61,769 nucleotides of DNA from a beta proteobacterium AAP51. Its GTDB lineage: Bacteria; Pseudomonadota; Gammaproteobacteria; Burkholderiales; Burkholderiaceae_C. Under the pieces are notes generated by a model. The model had not been told where the DNA came from and ran no database searches. It saw nothing but the letters and a program-made list of their open reading frames with translations. A program made the position numbers and the translations under genes. Of this stretch, positions 30,669 to 39,121 are shown piece by piece. The DNA lies in NCBI GenBank assembly GCA_001295905.1, contig LJHT01000002.1, positions 1 through 61,769 on the forward strand. The letters are read 5' to 3'. Within the stretch, counting starts at the first letter, position 1; each line of letters opens with the position of its first letter.

Positions 30669-31745
30669 CTACTTGCCCTGCATCTTCAGCGCGGCGTCGT
30701 ACTCGGCCTTGAAGTTGGCGCCAATGTCCGCCGAGGGGTCAATTGTCTGGAAGGCTGCGTACATGATGGACAGTAGTTGCAGGCCACTGAACTGGCCCGG
30801 CACCGCCTTGAGCTTGTATTTGGCCGTAGAGTCATTCACGTCCAGCCCATTGCGTCCCAGCATCGCGATTTCGAGCGTCAGGCTACGTGTGCCTTGCGGT
30901 CCGAGTCGCTTGAATGTCTTCAGCGCATCGGAGATGTACATCATGACGTCCGGGCGGAAGCCGCCGATGGACTTGGCCTTCAGCAAACGTTGGCTGTAGG
31001 CCGTGCGGGCCTTCTCTGATTGCTCTACGAATGGCGCAGTCGGATGCTCTTCGATGACGCGGCGATGTAGGCCATCGGCCTCTTCGAGAGCTTCTTCGGT
31101 GCCAACCGCTTCCAAGGCCGATGCGAGCCCAAAGATGGACTGGGCGTCGTCTGGCATCAGCGCCAGCGCCTGCCGCAGGTGCTCGACTGCCTCCTGCGAC
31201 CGCCCGGAGCCCAGCAGCATCCCACCCAGGTTACGTCTTGTGTACCCGTCCTTCGGATTCGCCTTGACCGCCTTCTCGAAGGCGTCGAGAGCTTGCTCCT
31301 TCTTGCGGAGCCGGTAGTAGGCGTTGCCGATGCCGACCCAGGCATGCGCATAGGTCGGGTCAATCTGCACGCACTTCTTCAGTCGAATGATGGCCTCGTC
31401 GTGCTGGCCAAGTTCGCTGTAGGCGACGCCCAGGTTGTACAGGACGTCTGCATTGTTCGGCGCCGACTTGTTCAAGCTTTCCAGCAGCGGAAGGGCCTCG
31501 GCCAACTTGCCAGCTCGCAGCAGAGGCATGATGGCGTCAAGCGCGGTCGTCTCTGCCTCAAAGGCCTGCACAGTGATTTCTTTGTCGTCAACCGTGACGA
31601 TGGCGGTCTGACCTTGACCCGCGTACTCGGTAGCGAAGTGCACCATCACGGCCATCTTGAAGGCCTCTGAGCCAACCTTACGCGCATCTGGCGGCAGCAA
31701 GTTTGTATCGAAGCGGTGCAGTGGAATCTTGAACTCTGTCGGCAT
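30669..31745 (-). CDS. Tetratricopeptide repeat protein
   Basis: A 358-residue protein with a short N-terminal domain and about five TPR units from residue 90 to 230 (for example DVLYNLGVAYSELGQHDEAIIRLKKC, AWVGIGNAYYRLRKKEQALDAFEKAV). The C-terminal 120 residues have no known domain. No signal peptide, so probably a cytoplasmic scaffold. The ATG at 31745 is 2 bp after the stop of the partner gene, so the two form an operon. Confidence 0.75.
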   Translation of the reverse strand: MPTEFKIPLHRFDTNLLPPDARKVGSEAFKMAVMVHFATEYAGQGQTAIVTVDDKEITVQAFEAETTALDAIMPLLRAGKLAEALPLLESLNKSAPNNADVLYNLGVAYSELGQHDEAIIRLKKCVQIDPTYAHAWVGIGNAYYRLRKKEQALDAFEKAVKANPKDGYTRRNLGGMLLGSGRSQEAVEHLRQALALMPDDAQSIFGLASALEAVGTEEALEEADGLHRRVIEEHPTAPFVEQSEKARTAYSQRLLKAKSIGGFRPDVMMYISDALKTFKRLGPQGTRSLTLEIAMLGRNGLDVNDSTAKYKLKAVPGQFSGLQLLSIMYAAFQTIDPSADIGANFKAEYDAALKMQGK

Positions 31746-31747
31746 TT

Positions 31748-32506
31748 TTAGGACTTGTAGGGCACCCAGGTGTACCACGCCGTCATGCCAAGGGCATCAG
31801 CCCAGGCGTCAACCAACGCGCGGTCGTGGGCGGCGTCGCTGGGTATCCGGTCGAACAAGTCAAGCAGCTCTGCCCCCTGGGCGAGAGAGCCTGCTGCTCG
31901 GAACGGGATGGCGAAGCCACCCTTACCGAGCAGCCTGTCGGCGAACATAGCCGTAGCAGCGGACATGCCAAGGAGGGGGACAGGAATCGAGAGGTTCCCC
32001 AGTCTCTTGCTTAGCAGTTGAAGGTTTTCCTGCTGTAGCGCTTCGACGCCAGCCGCCTGAAGCGTCGCCAGCTCGGGGTGGCTGGCGCGAATCCACTGGT
32101 CGATGCGCATGCCGACGGCGAACGACCGTAGGTTCATGAGCGCCCAGTGCAGGACCAACTCTGCAAACTTTGGCAGAACGTTTCGGTCGTCATCATCGAG
32201 CGGTGTGCCCGTTTCGAGCATCGCCTGGACCTGGTTCAAGCCTCGGCCAGTGCCGGCGAAGTCAAACCTTTCTTCTGGCGGCAGCTCGAAGAGCCGCAGC
32301 ACGTAGCCCGCCTGTACCGCGACCCAGTAGTCGATGGGTTCGTTGGATGGGCGGTACTGCAGCACGTGCGCAGGAGCTCCGTCTCGCGCCATCTTCATGG
32401 TCGCGCGAAGGCTCAGGCTGCTGTCTGGCTTGAAGTGGACCGGCCTACCGCTCAGGCGCTCGACCTGCTCCAGGATGCCCATGGTCTCTGGGCGAACATT
32501 TTTCAT
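31748..32506 (-). CDS. Hypothetical protein, operon partner of the TPR gene
   Basis: A 252-residue protein. It begins MKNVRPETMGILEQVERLSG and is rich in Leu and Ala, with a central segment VLPKFAELVLHWALMNLRSFAVGMR. It lacks an HExxH metalloprotease motif, which I looked for. No family recognised. The start at 32506 is chosen over 32527. Confidence 0.55.
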   Translation of the reverse strand: MKNVRPETMGILEQVERLSGRPVHFKPDSSLSLRATMKMARDGAPAHVLQYRPSNEPIDYWVAVQAGYVLRLFELPPEERFDFAGTGRGLNQVQAMLETGTPLDDDDRNVLPKFAELVLHWALMNLRSFAVGMRIDQWIRASHPELATLQAAGVEALQQENLQLLSKRLGNLSIPVPLLGMSAATAMFADRLLGKGGFAIPFRAAGSLAQGAELLDLFDRIPSDAAHDRALVDAWADALGMTAWYTWVPYKS

Positions 32507-32673
32507 GCGGCCATTATCAGAGCCCACGGCTCGTCACGACGTCCAGGGAGGGCCGGTGCGGGGTGCCGCCTGAAGGAGTTGTAGGGTAGGGTACGGCCGG
32601 TTGGTCCCCCGGCTGCAAGCTTCGAGGTACAGGAGTGGCCTGCAACAGAGCCCGCTGGCTGGACGAGGAGCTC

Positions 32674-33174
32674 TCAGGCCATGCCCGCCTGCTGGAGCAC
32701 CTCGAAGAGGCCCCGGCTCTGGGCCTCAAGCTCGGCCTCAGGGAACCCGAAGCGCTCGAAAAGCGTGTTCAGACCACCGAAGCCATGTCCCAGAACCTGA
32801 CTGATACGCTCTGGGTCCATCTCGACTGCTCCGCCGCCGTAGAAGTGCTTGCCTGCAGCGCAGGACAAGAGCAGCTTGATGCTGTCGTCTACCTGGTTGA
32901 AAAAGAACGCCCAGTAAGGCCACTCCGCCTCCAGTCGCGCGAGCAGCTTCCTCGCCTCCGGGATATCGACCAGCTCTCGGGGGTCGTCGTTGTAGCCGTT
33001 GACCACCAAGCTCATCTGACCCCGGTACAGCCAAGCGTCCTCGCGGGTAGCCTGAAAGACCTTCAGGCGTGAGAGAACCGAGGCCAGGTCGCCTTGCTCC
33101 ATCTCTCTGCGTGAAATCAGGAGAACGACGGGCTCGGTGACGCCGGGGCGGAGGTCTTTGCGCGGGCTGGCCAT
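32674..33174 (-). CDS. Hypothetical protein
   Basis: A 166-residue protein (MASPRKDLRPGVTEPVVLLISRREM...). It has a central aromatic segment AEWPYWAFFFNQVDDSIKLLLSC. A longer frame exists upstream, but the 33174 start fits the usual beginning of a folded domain. No family recognised. Confidence 0.55.
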   Translation of the reverse strand: MASPRKDLRPGVTEPVVLLISRREMEQGDLASVLSRLKVFQATREDAWLYRGQMSLVVNGYNDDPRELVDIPEARKLLARLEAEWPYWAFFFNQVDDSIKLLLSCAAGKHFYGGGAVEMDPERISQVLGHGFGGLNTLFERFGFPEAELEAQSRGLFEVLQQAGMA

Positions 33175-33371
33175 GCCAGCATTCTGCCGCTGCATCGGGC
33201 CGAGGCGTTGCGTCGCCCGGCTTAAGAGGTGGGCCGGGTCGACTGGCCGCCAAGCTGAGGTGATTTCGCGCGCGCTCAAGCTCCTCCGCCTACTGCCGAT
33301 ACCCCACCGGATGCGCAGAGCTCCGCCCTGGGTGCGGCGGGAGCGATGGCAATCAGAGTCCGGAGGACGCG

Positions 33372-33668
33372 ATGACAAAGAATAGCCCCGAGCTTGACGC
33401 ACTGCTGCTTGACGGCATGGAAAACCTGCAGCGTCTCAGCGACGAGCGCCTGCGCGAGTACGCCGTGTGGTCCCTGAAGGACGAGGGCGCGACTGCAAGC
33501 AACACAATGAGTGAACTGGCCGCTATGGCCTCTGTCAGCGCAGCGCGAGTCAGACAACAGCATACAGACTCCTTGGCTGGCGAGGAGACCCCAGGCTTGG
33601 TCGACATGTTCGTCGAGATTGCCGAGAGCCTGGAGTGCGAGCTCCGGACGCGCGCAAGGCCGAACTAA
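33372..33668 (+). CDS. Small hypothetical protein
   Basis: A 98-residue, acidic, helical protein (MTKNSPELDALLLDGMENLQRLSD...). It is preceded by GGAGG at 33361-33365. No family recognised. Upstream of the zinc-ribbon gene. Confidence 0.5.
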   Translation: MTKNSPELDALLLDGMENLQRLSDERLREYAVWSLKDEGATASNTMSELAAMASVSAARVRQQHTDSLAGEETPGLVDMFVEIAESLECELRTRARPN

Positions 33669-33806
33669 CCTTAGGCCGAGCATCCGACGGCGTGCTACCG
33701 GCCCAAGCCGGTGCCCGGGTCGGATGGCCACCTCTGCGACCAGGAGCACAGGGGTGGGGTCTTGGCGCTATCCACGCAGCATGGTACTGTACAAAAAATC
33801 AGTGCT

Positions 33807-34085
33807 ATGCGCAGCTTCCTTGTTCCTTCCTGTCGCCTGTGCGGAGCCACGAGCTACCGCCGTGTCATCGCGCGCGATGCAGATGGTCGCATGACGCCGT
33901 CAGGGCTATTCCAGTGCTCCGGTTGCTCCGTTGTCTTTGCGGACCCTGTGTTGTGGCGCGAAGGCGGTGACGAAGTCGGCCCTGCGTCGACCTCGCCCGT
34001 GAAGCCGTTAACCCCGTCCTCGACGCCGTTCGACCGCTGCGAAAGTCGAGCCCGGAGGTGCCCAACCTCGCCTCGTACGGCTTGA
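33807..34085 (+). CDS. Small zinc-ribbon-like protein
   Basis: A 92-residue protein with two CxxC pairs (CRLCGAT and CSGCSVV) about 30 residues apart, compatible with one zinc site. The C-terminal half is low complexity. The first 55 residues look like small zinc-ribbon proteins common on mobile regions of Burkholderiales (recollection). An upstream in-frame ATG at 33711 is less likely. Confidence 0.55.
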   Translation: MRSFLVPSCRLCGATSYRRVIARDADGRMTPSGLFQCSGCSVVFADPVLWREGGDEVGPASTSPVKPLTPSSTPFDRCESRARRCPTSPRTA

Positions 34086-34193
34086 CCCCAGCCCCGGCAT
34101 CGCGGCCCACTGAGTGACCCGCGGCGACGAAAGTCTGGTGTGCTTGGTGGCAACATCACGCCAAAGACGGCGAGAGCGCTGAGGGGAGTTCGC

Positions 34194-36206
34194 ATGCAGG
34201 TCGATATCGTTGGTCGTATCCGAAATCTTCAGCTGCCCACAACGCAGCCTCTCATTCCAATTTTCGAGTGTCTTGTTAATTCGATTGAAGCCATCGAAGA
34301 CTGCGGGACCAACGAGGGCAGGATTGACGTTTACTTTGAAAGGGACACCCGCCAGGCAACACTCGAGACCGACGAGGGACCACTATCGCCAATTCGTGAC
34401 GTGAAGGTCGTCGACAACGGAGCCGGGTTCAACGACATAAACGTGAAGGCCTTCTTTCTTTCAGATTCGACGCGCAAGGCGAATAGGGGGAACAAGGGCA
34501 TCGGCCGTTTCACTTGGCTGAAAGTCTTTAATGAGGCATCGGTAGAAAGCACCTATCAGCAAGACGGCGAGTCATGGGCCTGTCGGCGGTTTAAGTTCGT
34601 CCTGACAACGGATGGTGTTGAGGGTGACAGGGTTGACGAGCCACCTGCCCAGGTGCGGAGAACATCCGTTCTGCTGTCGGGCCTTCGGTCTGAGTACGAG
34701 AAGCACTTCCCCAAGTCCTTGGAGACCATCGCGCACAAGGTCATCGACCACCTACTAATTTTCTTCGTAGGCGGGAAGTGCCCCCTCATAACGCTGCACG
34801 ACTCCGACGGTCGGTCGCTCAACCTGAACCATCTGTTCGCAGAAGAAGCCAAGGAGCGCGCGCAAGAGACTCGGTTCAACTTGAAAGGGCATGACTTCAA
34901 GGTGACTGTCCTGCGCTATCAGTCAAGCGCCGCGAAGAGCCACACCGTTTCGTACTGCGCGAACCTTCGAGAAGTGCTCGAATGGAAGGCAGCTAAGGCT
35001 ATCCCCGACCTTCAGGGGCGTCTGGCGGACGAGCATGGGGAACAGTTCGTCTTTCGGACTTATGTGTCGAGCCCCTACCTGGATGCGAAGGTGAGCTCAG
35101 AGCGGACGACGTTCATGTTCTTGTCCGAGGCGGACATTGACTTCCCTGGAGAGATGACCCGAGAGGAGCTCGACTCAGCGGTCGTTCGAGTGCTTTCGGA
35201 GGTGGCCGAGCCGTACACGACGCAGCTTCGAGCGGAGAAGCGCCAGACCATCGAAAGCTTTATCCAGCAGGAGGCTCCCCAGTACCGCTTTCAACTGCAG
35301 GATAGACACCGCCAGCGCTTGGAAAGAATACCGGCAAATCTCTCGAAGGACCAGCTAGACATTGAGCTCTACAAGGCTCAGAAAGATATAGAAATCGAGC
35401 ATCGCCAGCGGGCAGCTGACATAATGAAGATGCCGCTGGAAACCGCCTTAGGAGAGCCTGAGTACGCAAAGCTCTACAGCCAGTACCTCGACGAGGAAAA
35501 CGAGCTCGGTAAGGCCGCGTTGGCGAAGTACGTAGTGCACCGCAGGACGATTCTCGAGATGCTCGAGGCCGCTTTGAAGGTCCAAGAGTCGGGCACCTAT
35601 GCGCGCGAAGACTTGGTTCACAGCCTCATCTATCCGATGCGGGCTGACTCCGAACAGGTTGAGTTCGCGCGGCAGAACCTCTGGGTAGTCGATGAACGGC
35701 TGGCGTATCACACCTACCTGGCGTCTGACCTCCCTATGGCTCGGTTCAAGGTGGTGAATGCGTCAGGAGGTGATGAGCCGGACCTCGCGGTCTTCAACAC
35801 AGCCAGGGCGTTCTCAGAGACGAAGAGCCCGTTCCAGTCAGTTGTTATCGTTGAATTCAAGCGACCTGAACGCAACGAGTACTCAATCAAAGATGAGAAC
35901 CCCGTCGAGCAGGTGCTGCGCTACGTCAAGAAGATTAAGGAGGGTACCGCCAAGGACAAAGATGGTAAGACCATCAACGTGGGCCCAATACCCTTCTACG
36001 CCTACATCCTGTGCAGCTTGACCCCACGGATGCGGTCAATCGCCGACAACCATGACTTCGTGAAGACCCCTGACAACGAGGGCTACTTCAAGTACCACCA
36101 GGCCTTGGGCTGTTATATCGAAATTGTTTCGTACGACAAGGTTCTGACAGACGCGAAGAAGCGCAATCGCGCGTTCTTCGACCGCCTCCAATTGCCAATG
36201 AACTAG
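34194..36206 (+). CDS. GHKL ATPase fused to a PD-(D/E)XK nuclease-like domain
   Basis: A 670-residue protein. The N-terminal part has the Bergerat ATP-binding fold motifs: N-box ECLVNSIEAIED, G1 DVKVVDNGAGFN and G2 NRGNKGIGRFTWL. A long helical middle follows (residues ~340-490). The C-terminus has PDLAVF, then VVIVEFKRPE and VEQVLRYV, which match the D, E-x-K and QxxxY pattern of PD-(D/E)XK nucleases. This architecture suggests an ATP-gated DNA-cleaving effector. It is convergent with the phosphorothioation-like operon. The ATG at 34194 has GGGGAG 6 nt ahead; an earlier ATG is at 34140. Confidence 0.75.
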   Translation: MQVDIVGRIRNLQLPTTQPLIPIFECLVNSIEAIEDCGTNEGRIDVYFERDTRQATLETDEGPLSPIRDVKVVDNGAGFNDINVKAFFLSDSTRKANRGNKGIGRFTWLKVFNEASVESTYQQDGESWACRRFKFVLTTDGVEGDRVDEPPAQVRRTSVLLSGLRSEYEKHFPKSLETIAHKVIDHLLIFFVGGKCPLITLHDSDGRSLNLNHLFAEEAKERAQETRFNLKGHDFKVTVLRYQSSAAKSHTVSYCANLREVLEWKAAKAIPDLQGRLADEHGEQFVFRTYVSSPYLDAKVSSERTTFMFLSEADIDFPGEMTREELDSAVVRVLSEVAEPYTTQLRAEKRQTIESFIQQEAPQYRFQLQDRHRQRLERIPANLSKDQLDIELYKAQKDIEIEHRQRAADIMKMPLETALGEPEYAKLYSQYLDEENELGKAALAKYVVHRRTILEMLEAALKVQESGTYAREDLVHSLIYPMRADSEQVEFARQNLWVVDERLAYHTYLASDLPMARFKVVNASGGDEPDLAVFNTARAFSETKSPFQSVVIVEFKRPERNEYSIKDENPVEQVLRYVKKIKEGTAKDKDGKTINVGPIPFYAYILCSLTPRMRSIADNHDFVKTPDNEGYFKYHQALGCYIEIVSYDKVLTDAKKRNRAFFDRLQLPMN

Positions 36207-36244
36207 CCTCACTGGCCGAGAGGCGGTCGGGGTAGGGCGGCTGA

Positions 36245-37600
36245 TTACTCTTCGGTCGCTCCGTCCAAATCTCCGCCGGAGAGGGCTGGAGATGCGGCGG
36301 AGGCCTCCTCCACGACGACCTTCTTGCTGTGGTTGATTAGGTTGACCAACAAATCCTCTTCCGAGACAGGATAGACACTCCCTCGAACTTGTTTGTACTC
36401 CTTCCGAGCATTGATGATGAACTGCTTGCTGGGAGCGGCCACATGCGCGTAGACGAGGTCGTCAAGCAGGGTAACGTTCTCCTTCGCTGTGACCATCTTG
36501 TTATTGGATGTGTTGAAGACAGCAGTCCACGGTGCTTGGCCAATCTGCCACGGAAGCTTGGAGAGACGCTCCATCACCGCATTCCAAGGCAAAACGTCCT
36601 GCTCAGCAATCTGGGCAGCCGCCCGTGCTACCGCCTTCTGAATGACGGGACGCATGAAAGCATGTCCGCCAGCTTCGTTGTTTTTCGGAAAACGAATGTC
36701 TTTAGCGGACGTCCCAGCCAAGAGTGATTCTCGGATATTGCCTGTGGCCTTTAGCAGGTCGTCTAAGCGCTGGCCGATGGTCACGTAGGCGGACTCAAGA
36801 ACCTCATCGGAGGGCCGCGCGTCGCGCTTCTGCATCGCCGGGTCGAGTCCGAAGCTGAGCGAGCGAACCATGTCATACAGGTTCGCAATCGTCGTGAACG
36901 CGCGCTTCTCTGACTGAGAGACGTTTCCGCTCGCGAGCTTCAACTCGCCCTCCTCTCCCTGCCGAGTGAAGACCTTAATGACGCCTTGCGCAGAAAAGAA
37001 CGGGTGCTCCGTGATAAGTCGTCGAGTAACGATGGCTGGCCCGTCGTCTTCGTCCAGCACGATATTCTCTGCGCCGGTCGTCGCCTTCGCATTGCGGTTG
37101 ATGTTGGTGAAGAGCCTGCGAGTTCTGACCTTGCCTTCCTCAGTGTCGTAGTGCGACACCATGATGACGCAGATATCTTCTTGACCAATCTCCGGGTTGG
37201 ATTTGAGCGCCTCTTTGATGGCCTTCAGTCGGTGCTGGCCGTCAAGCGCGAAGTACTGCTGAGTGCCGTCGAACGTCAGGACTCCGAACTGCTTGTCGAT
37301 GCCAGAGAGGACGCCGTCGGGGTCGTCCATTGACACGCTCATGTACTGCGGTGCCCCTCCCCAAGCCGCCACGAGCAGCGCGCCGAGAAAGCGGTGCTCG
37401 GACTTCATCAGATAGTCTTTGATGGCTTGAGTCCGATGGCTGAGGCCCCGCTGAATCAGCGTGTTGAGGTCCGCGTTCCCTCCGAGCTCGTAGGCGAACC
37501 CGACTTGCCGCGCTACCTCTGCGTATTTCATGACGCAGATGTAGTAGTCCCAATCGCCAACTTTCGCCTTGAAGGCAGGAATGAATGTCTTGTTCGTCAC
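36245..37600 (-). CDS. DGQHR domain protein, DndB-like
   Basis: A 451-residue protein. The hallmark FALDGQHRLKAIKEAL motif is near residue 115, followed by LFTNINRNAK. DGQHR proteins include DndB, which regulates and binds phosphorothioation loci in Dnd systems. A GTG start at 37600 overlaps the TAG of the GIY-YIG gene, so it is the last gene of the five-gene minus-strand operon. Confidence 0.8.
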   Translation of the reverse strand: MTNKTFIPAFKAKVGDWDYYICVMKYAEVARQVGFAYELGGNADLNTLIQRGLSHRTQAIKDYLMKSEHRFLGALLVAAWGGAPQYMSVSMDDPDGVLSGIDKQFGVLTFDGTQQYFALDGQHRLKAIKEALKSNPEIGQEDICVIMVSHYDTEEGKVRTRRLFTNINRNAKATTGAENIVLDEDDGPAIVTRRLITEHPFFSAQGVIKVFTRQGEEGELKLASGNVSQSEKRAFTTIANLYDMVRSLSFGLDPAMQKRDARPSDEVLESAYVTIGQRLDDLLKATGNIRESLLAGTSAKDIRFPKNNEAGGHAFMRPVIQKAVARAAAQIAEQDVLPWNAVMERLSKLPWQIGQAPWTAVFNTSNNKMVTAKENVTLLDDLVYAHVAAPSKQFIINARKEYKQVRGSVYPVSEEDLLVNLINHSKKVVVEEASAASPALSGGDLDGATEE

Positions 37601-38196
37601 TACGGGCTCCTAAAGGCGGGTGCGGGAGGTGAAACTCTGACCTTCGCTCGTCCAGCGACGTTCAGAGGGGGGTTGAGAAGCTTGATGAGAGTACGCTCAA
37701 CATCAGCGATTTTTGAGTGGTCTTCGATGGTGCAGAACCAATACTGTAGTGGGTAGATGGCCAAGTACCTGGAGAGTCGCTCCGAGCGCGTCGCAGCGCG
37801 GTCCTCTCCCCATAGTTGAGCCAGGTCGCCACCAACGTACTTGGAGTACTCAGCTTTGTAGCGGTCTCGCAGTGTCTTCCTGCTCAGCTGGTCACCGGCT
37901 CTGCCAACATACAGGACGAGCCTGGGATGAAAGTTGGGCCCGCTCGCTGTCTGCAGTGTTAGCGAGGACTCAAATAGGAAAAGGTACACACCACACTTTT
38001 CAGGAATTTGCTTCCATAGAGTGGGGGTTGCTTTCCGTATCTCCCACTGACCACCGCAGTCCTTGAGCTGGCTAGAAATCGCTTCGCAGAACTCCTCGTC
38101 CATCTGATATGTAATCGGATGGTCTTGGTTCAGCCCGACGGGCGGGCTCATGCGATGAAGGGCGAGTTGACGCTTGACTGCCTCCGCTGAACTCAT
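37600..38196 (-). CDS. GIY-YIG nuclease-like protein
   Basis: A 198-residue protein. The core CGVYLFLF then LVLYVGRAG gives the GIY and YIG strands; downstream Arg residues, then a Glu in ADVERTLIKLLNPPLN, fit the catalytic Glu and the Asn of GIY-YIG enzymes. The catalytic Tyr of the first strand is in GVYL. Probably a structure- or modification-dependent endonuclease. It lies between the PAPS-reductase-like gene (82 bp away) and the DGQHR gene (1-nt overlap). Confidence 0.7.
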   Translation of the reverse strand: MSSAEAVKRQLALHRMSPPVGLNQDHPITYQMDEEFCEAISSQLKDCGGQWEIRKATPTLWKQIPEKCGVYLFLFESSLTLQTASGPNFHPRLVLYVGRAGDQLSRKTLRDRYKAEYSKYVGGDLAQLWGEDRAATRSERLSRYLAIYPLQYWFCTIEDHSKIADVERTLIKLLNPPLNVAGRAKVRVSPPAPAFRSP

Positions 38197-38278
38197 GGTC
38201 TACCGTTGCTTCCAGACTGTGTGCTCTCTTCACTCCACCGATGTTTGAGTGCGGTGGTCACTCGCGGCATGGTAGCGG

Positions 38279-39121
38279 CTACTTGTGGCAAACGAGGCAG
38301 GCGCCTCCTCCCTCATCCTCCAGGTAGAGGTCGTCGATATCGACAGGTTCAATGGGCACAACCCGCAGTGGGTTCGGCCTTCTCCGGGCCATCTCGCGCT
38401 GCTTCCGAATCTCGAAGTCTGTGACGATTTGGGCGACGCGCTCGGGCTTCTCGAGGTCCGTGAGGGGCTCGCCATGGCTCCAGGTGAAGGGTGAGCCATG
38501 CTCGAGAGCATTTTTCTCGTAGGTCTTCGCGTCTTCAAACGCCTCAGGGTGCGTGTCCTTCAAGCGTACCCACTCAATTTTTTGCTGGAAGAAGCAGAAG
38601 GTACAGCCGCTCCTGGACCGCCAGTCGTAGTATTTGGGCAACCCGAGCCCCGAGGCTTCTAGGATTTCGAGAACGCCAGGCTTGTCGATGCCGCTCTGTC
38701 TGAAGGGCATCACCACTTTCAGATTCTCGTGCTGAGCCACCATGCCTTCGCGGTGGTCTTCATCGGAGCGGATGGCCACGTAGCTGTAGACGGTGTCGCC
38801 GGCGTCCAGCGAAGGCTTGACCCACTGCTTGAACGGCTCCAGCTTGAGCTTGCGGGTGCACCACCGAGTCTGCGGCGAGGGCAAGAAATGGTTGTAGGTA
38901 CGCAGCCAGAAGTCGAAGTCCCGGTGTGGATTAAGGTACGTGATGGGACGCCCGAGGAAGCCCTCCAGCTTTCCGAGGAACTCATACACCTCCGGCAGTT
39001 CTTTACCAGTGTCGGTGAAGAAGTACTCGATGGGTAGCTCCGGGTGATGAAGGCTCATGTAGACAGCCAGCGCTGCGCTGTCCTTGCCTCCGCTGATGCC
39101 CAGTACGTGTCGCTCAGCCAT
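38279..39121 (-). CDS. PAPS-reductase-family protein, SspD/DndC-like
   Basis: A 280-residue ATP pyrophosphatase-type enzyme. The PP-loop SGGKDSAALAVYM is at residue 10; cysteine motifs WCTRKLKLEPF and SGCTFC fit an Fe-S or sulfur-relay role. In DndC and SspD this enzyme activates the DNA backbone for sulfur insertion. It overlaps the ATPase gene by 8 nt. Confidence 0.8.
   Translation of the reverse strand: MAERHVLGISGGKDSAALAVYMSLHHPELPIEYFFTDTGKELPEVYEFLGKLEGFLGRPITYLNPHRDFDFWLRTYNHFLPSPQTRWCTRKLKLEPFKQWVKPSLDAGDTVYSYVAIRSDEDHREGMVAQHENLKVVMPFRQSGIDKPGVLEILEASGLGLPKYYDWRSRSGCTFCFFQQKIEWVRLKDTHPEAFEDAKTYEKNALEHGSPFTWSHGEPLTDLEKPERVAQIVTDFEIRKQREMARRRPNPLRVVPIEPVDIDDLYLEDEGGGACLVCHK

Noticed and set aside
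31748..32506. An IrrE/ImmA-type metalloprotease
   Set aside because: No HExxH motif in the protein.
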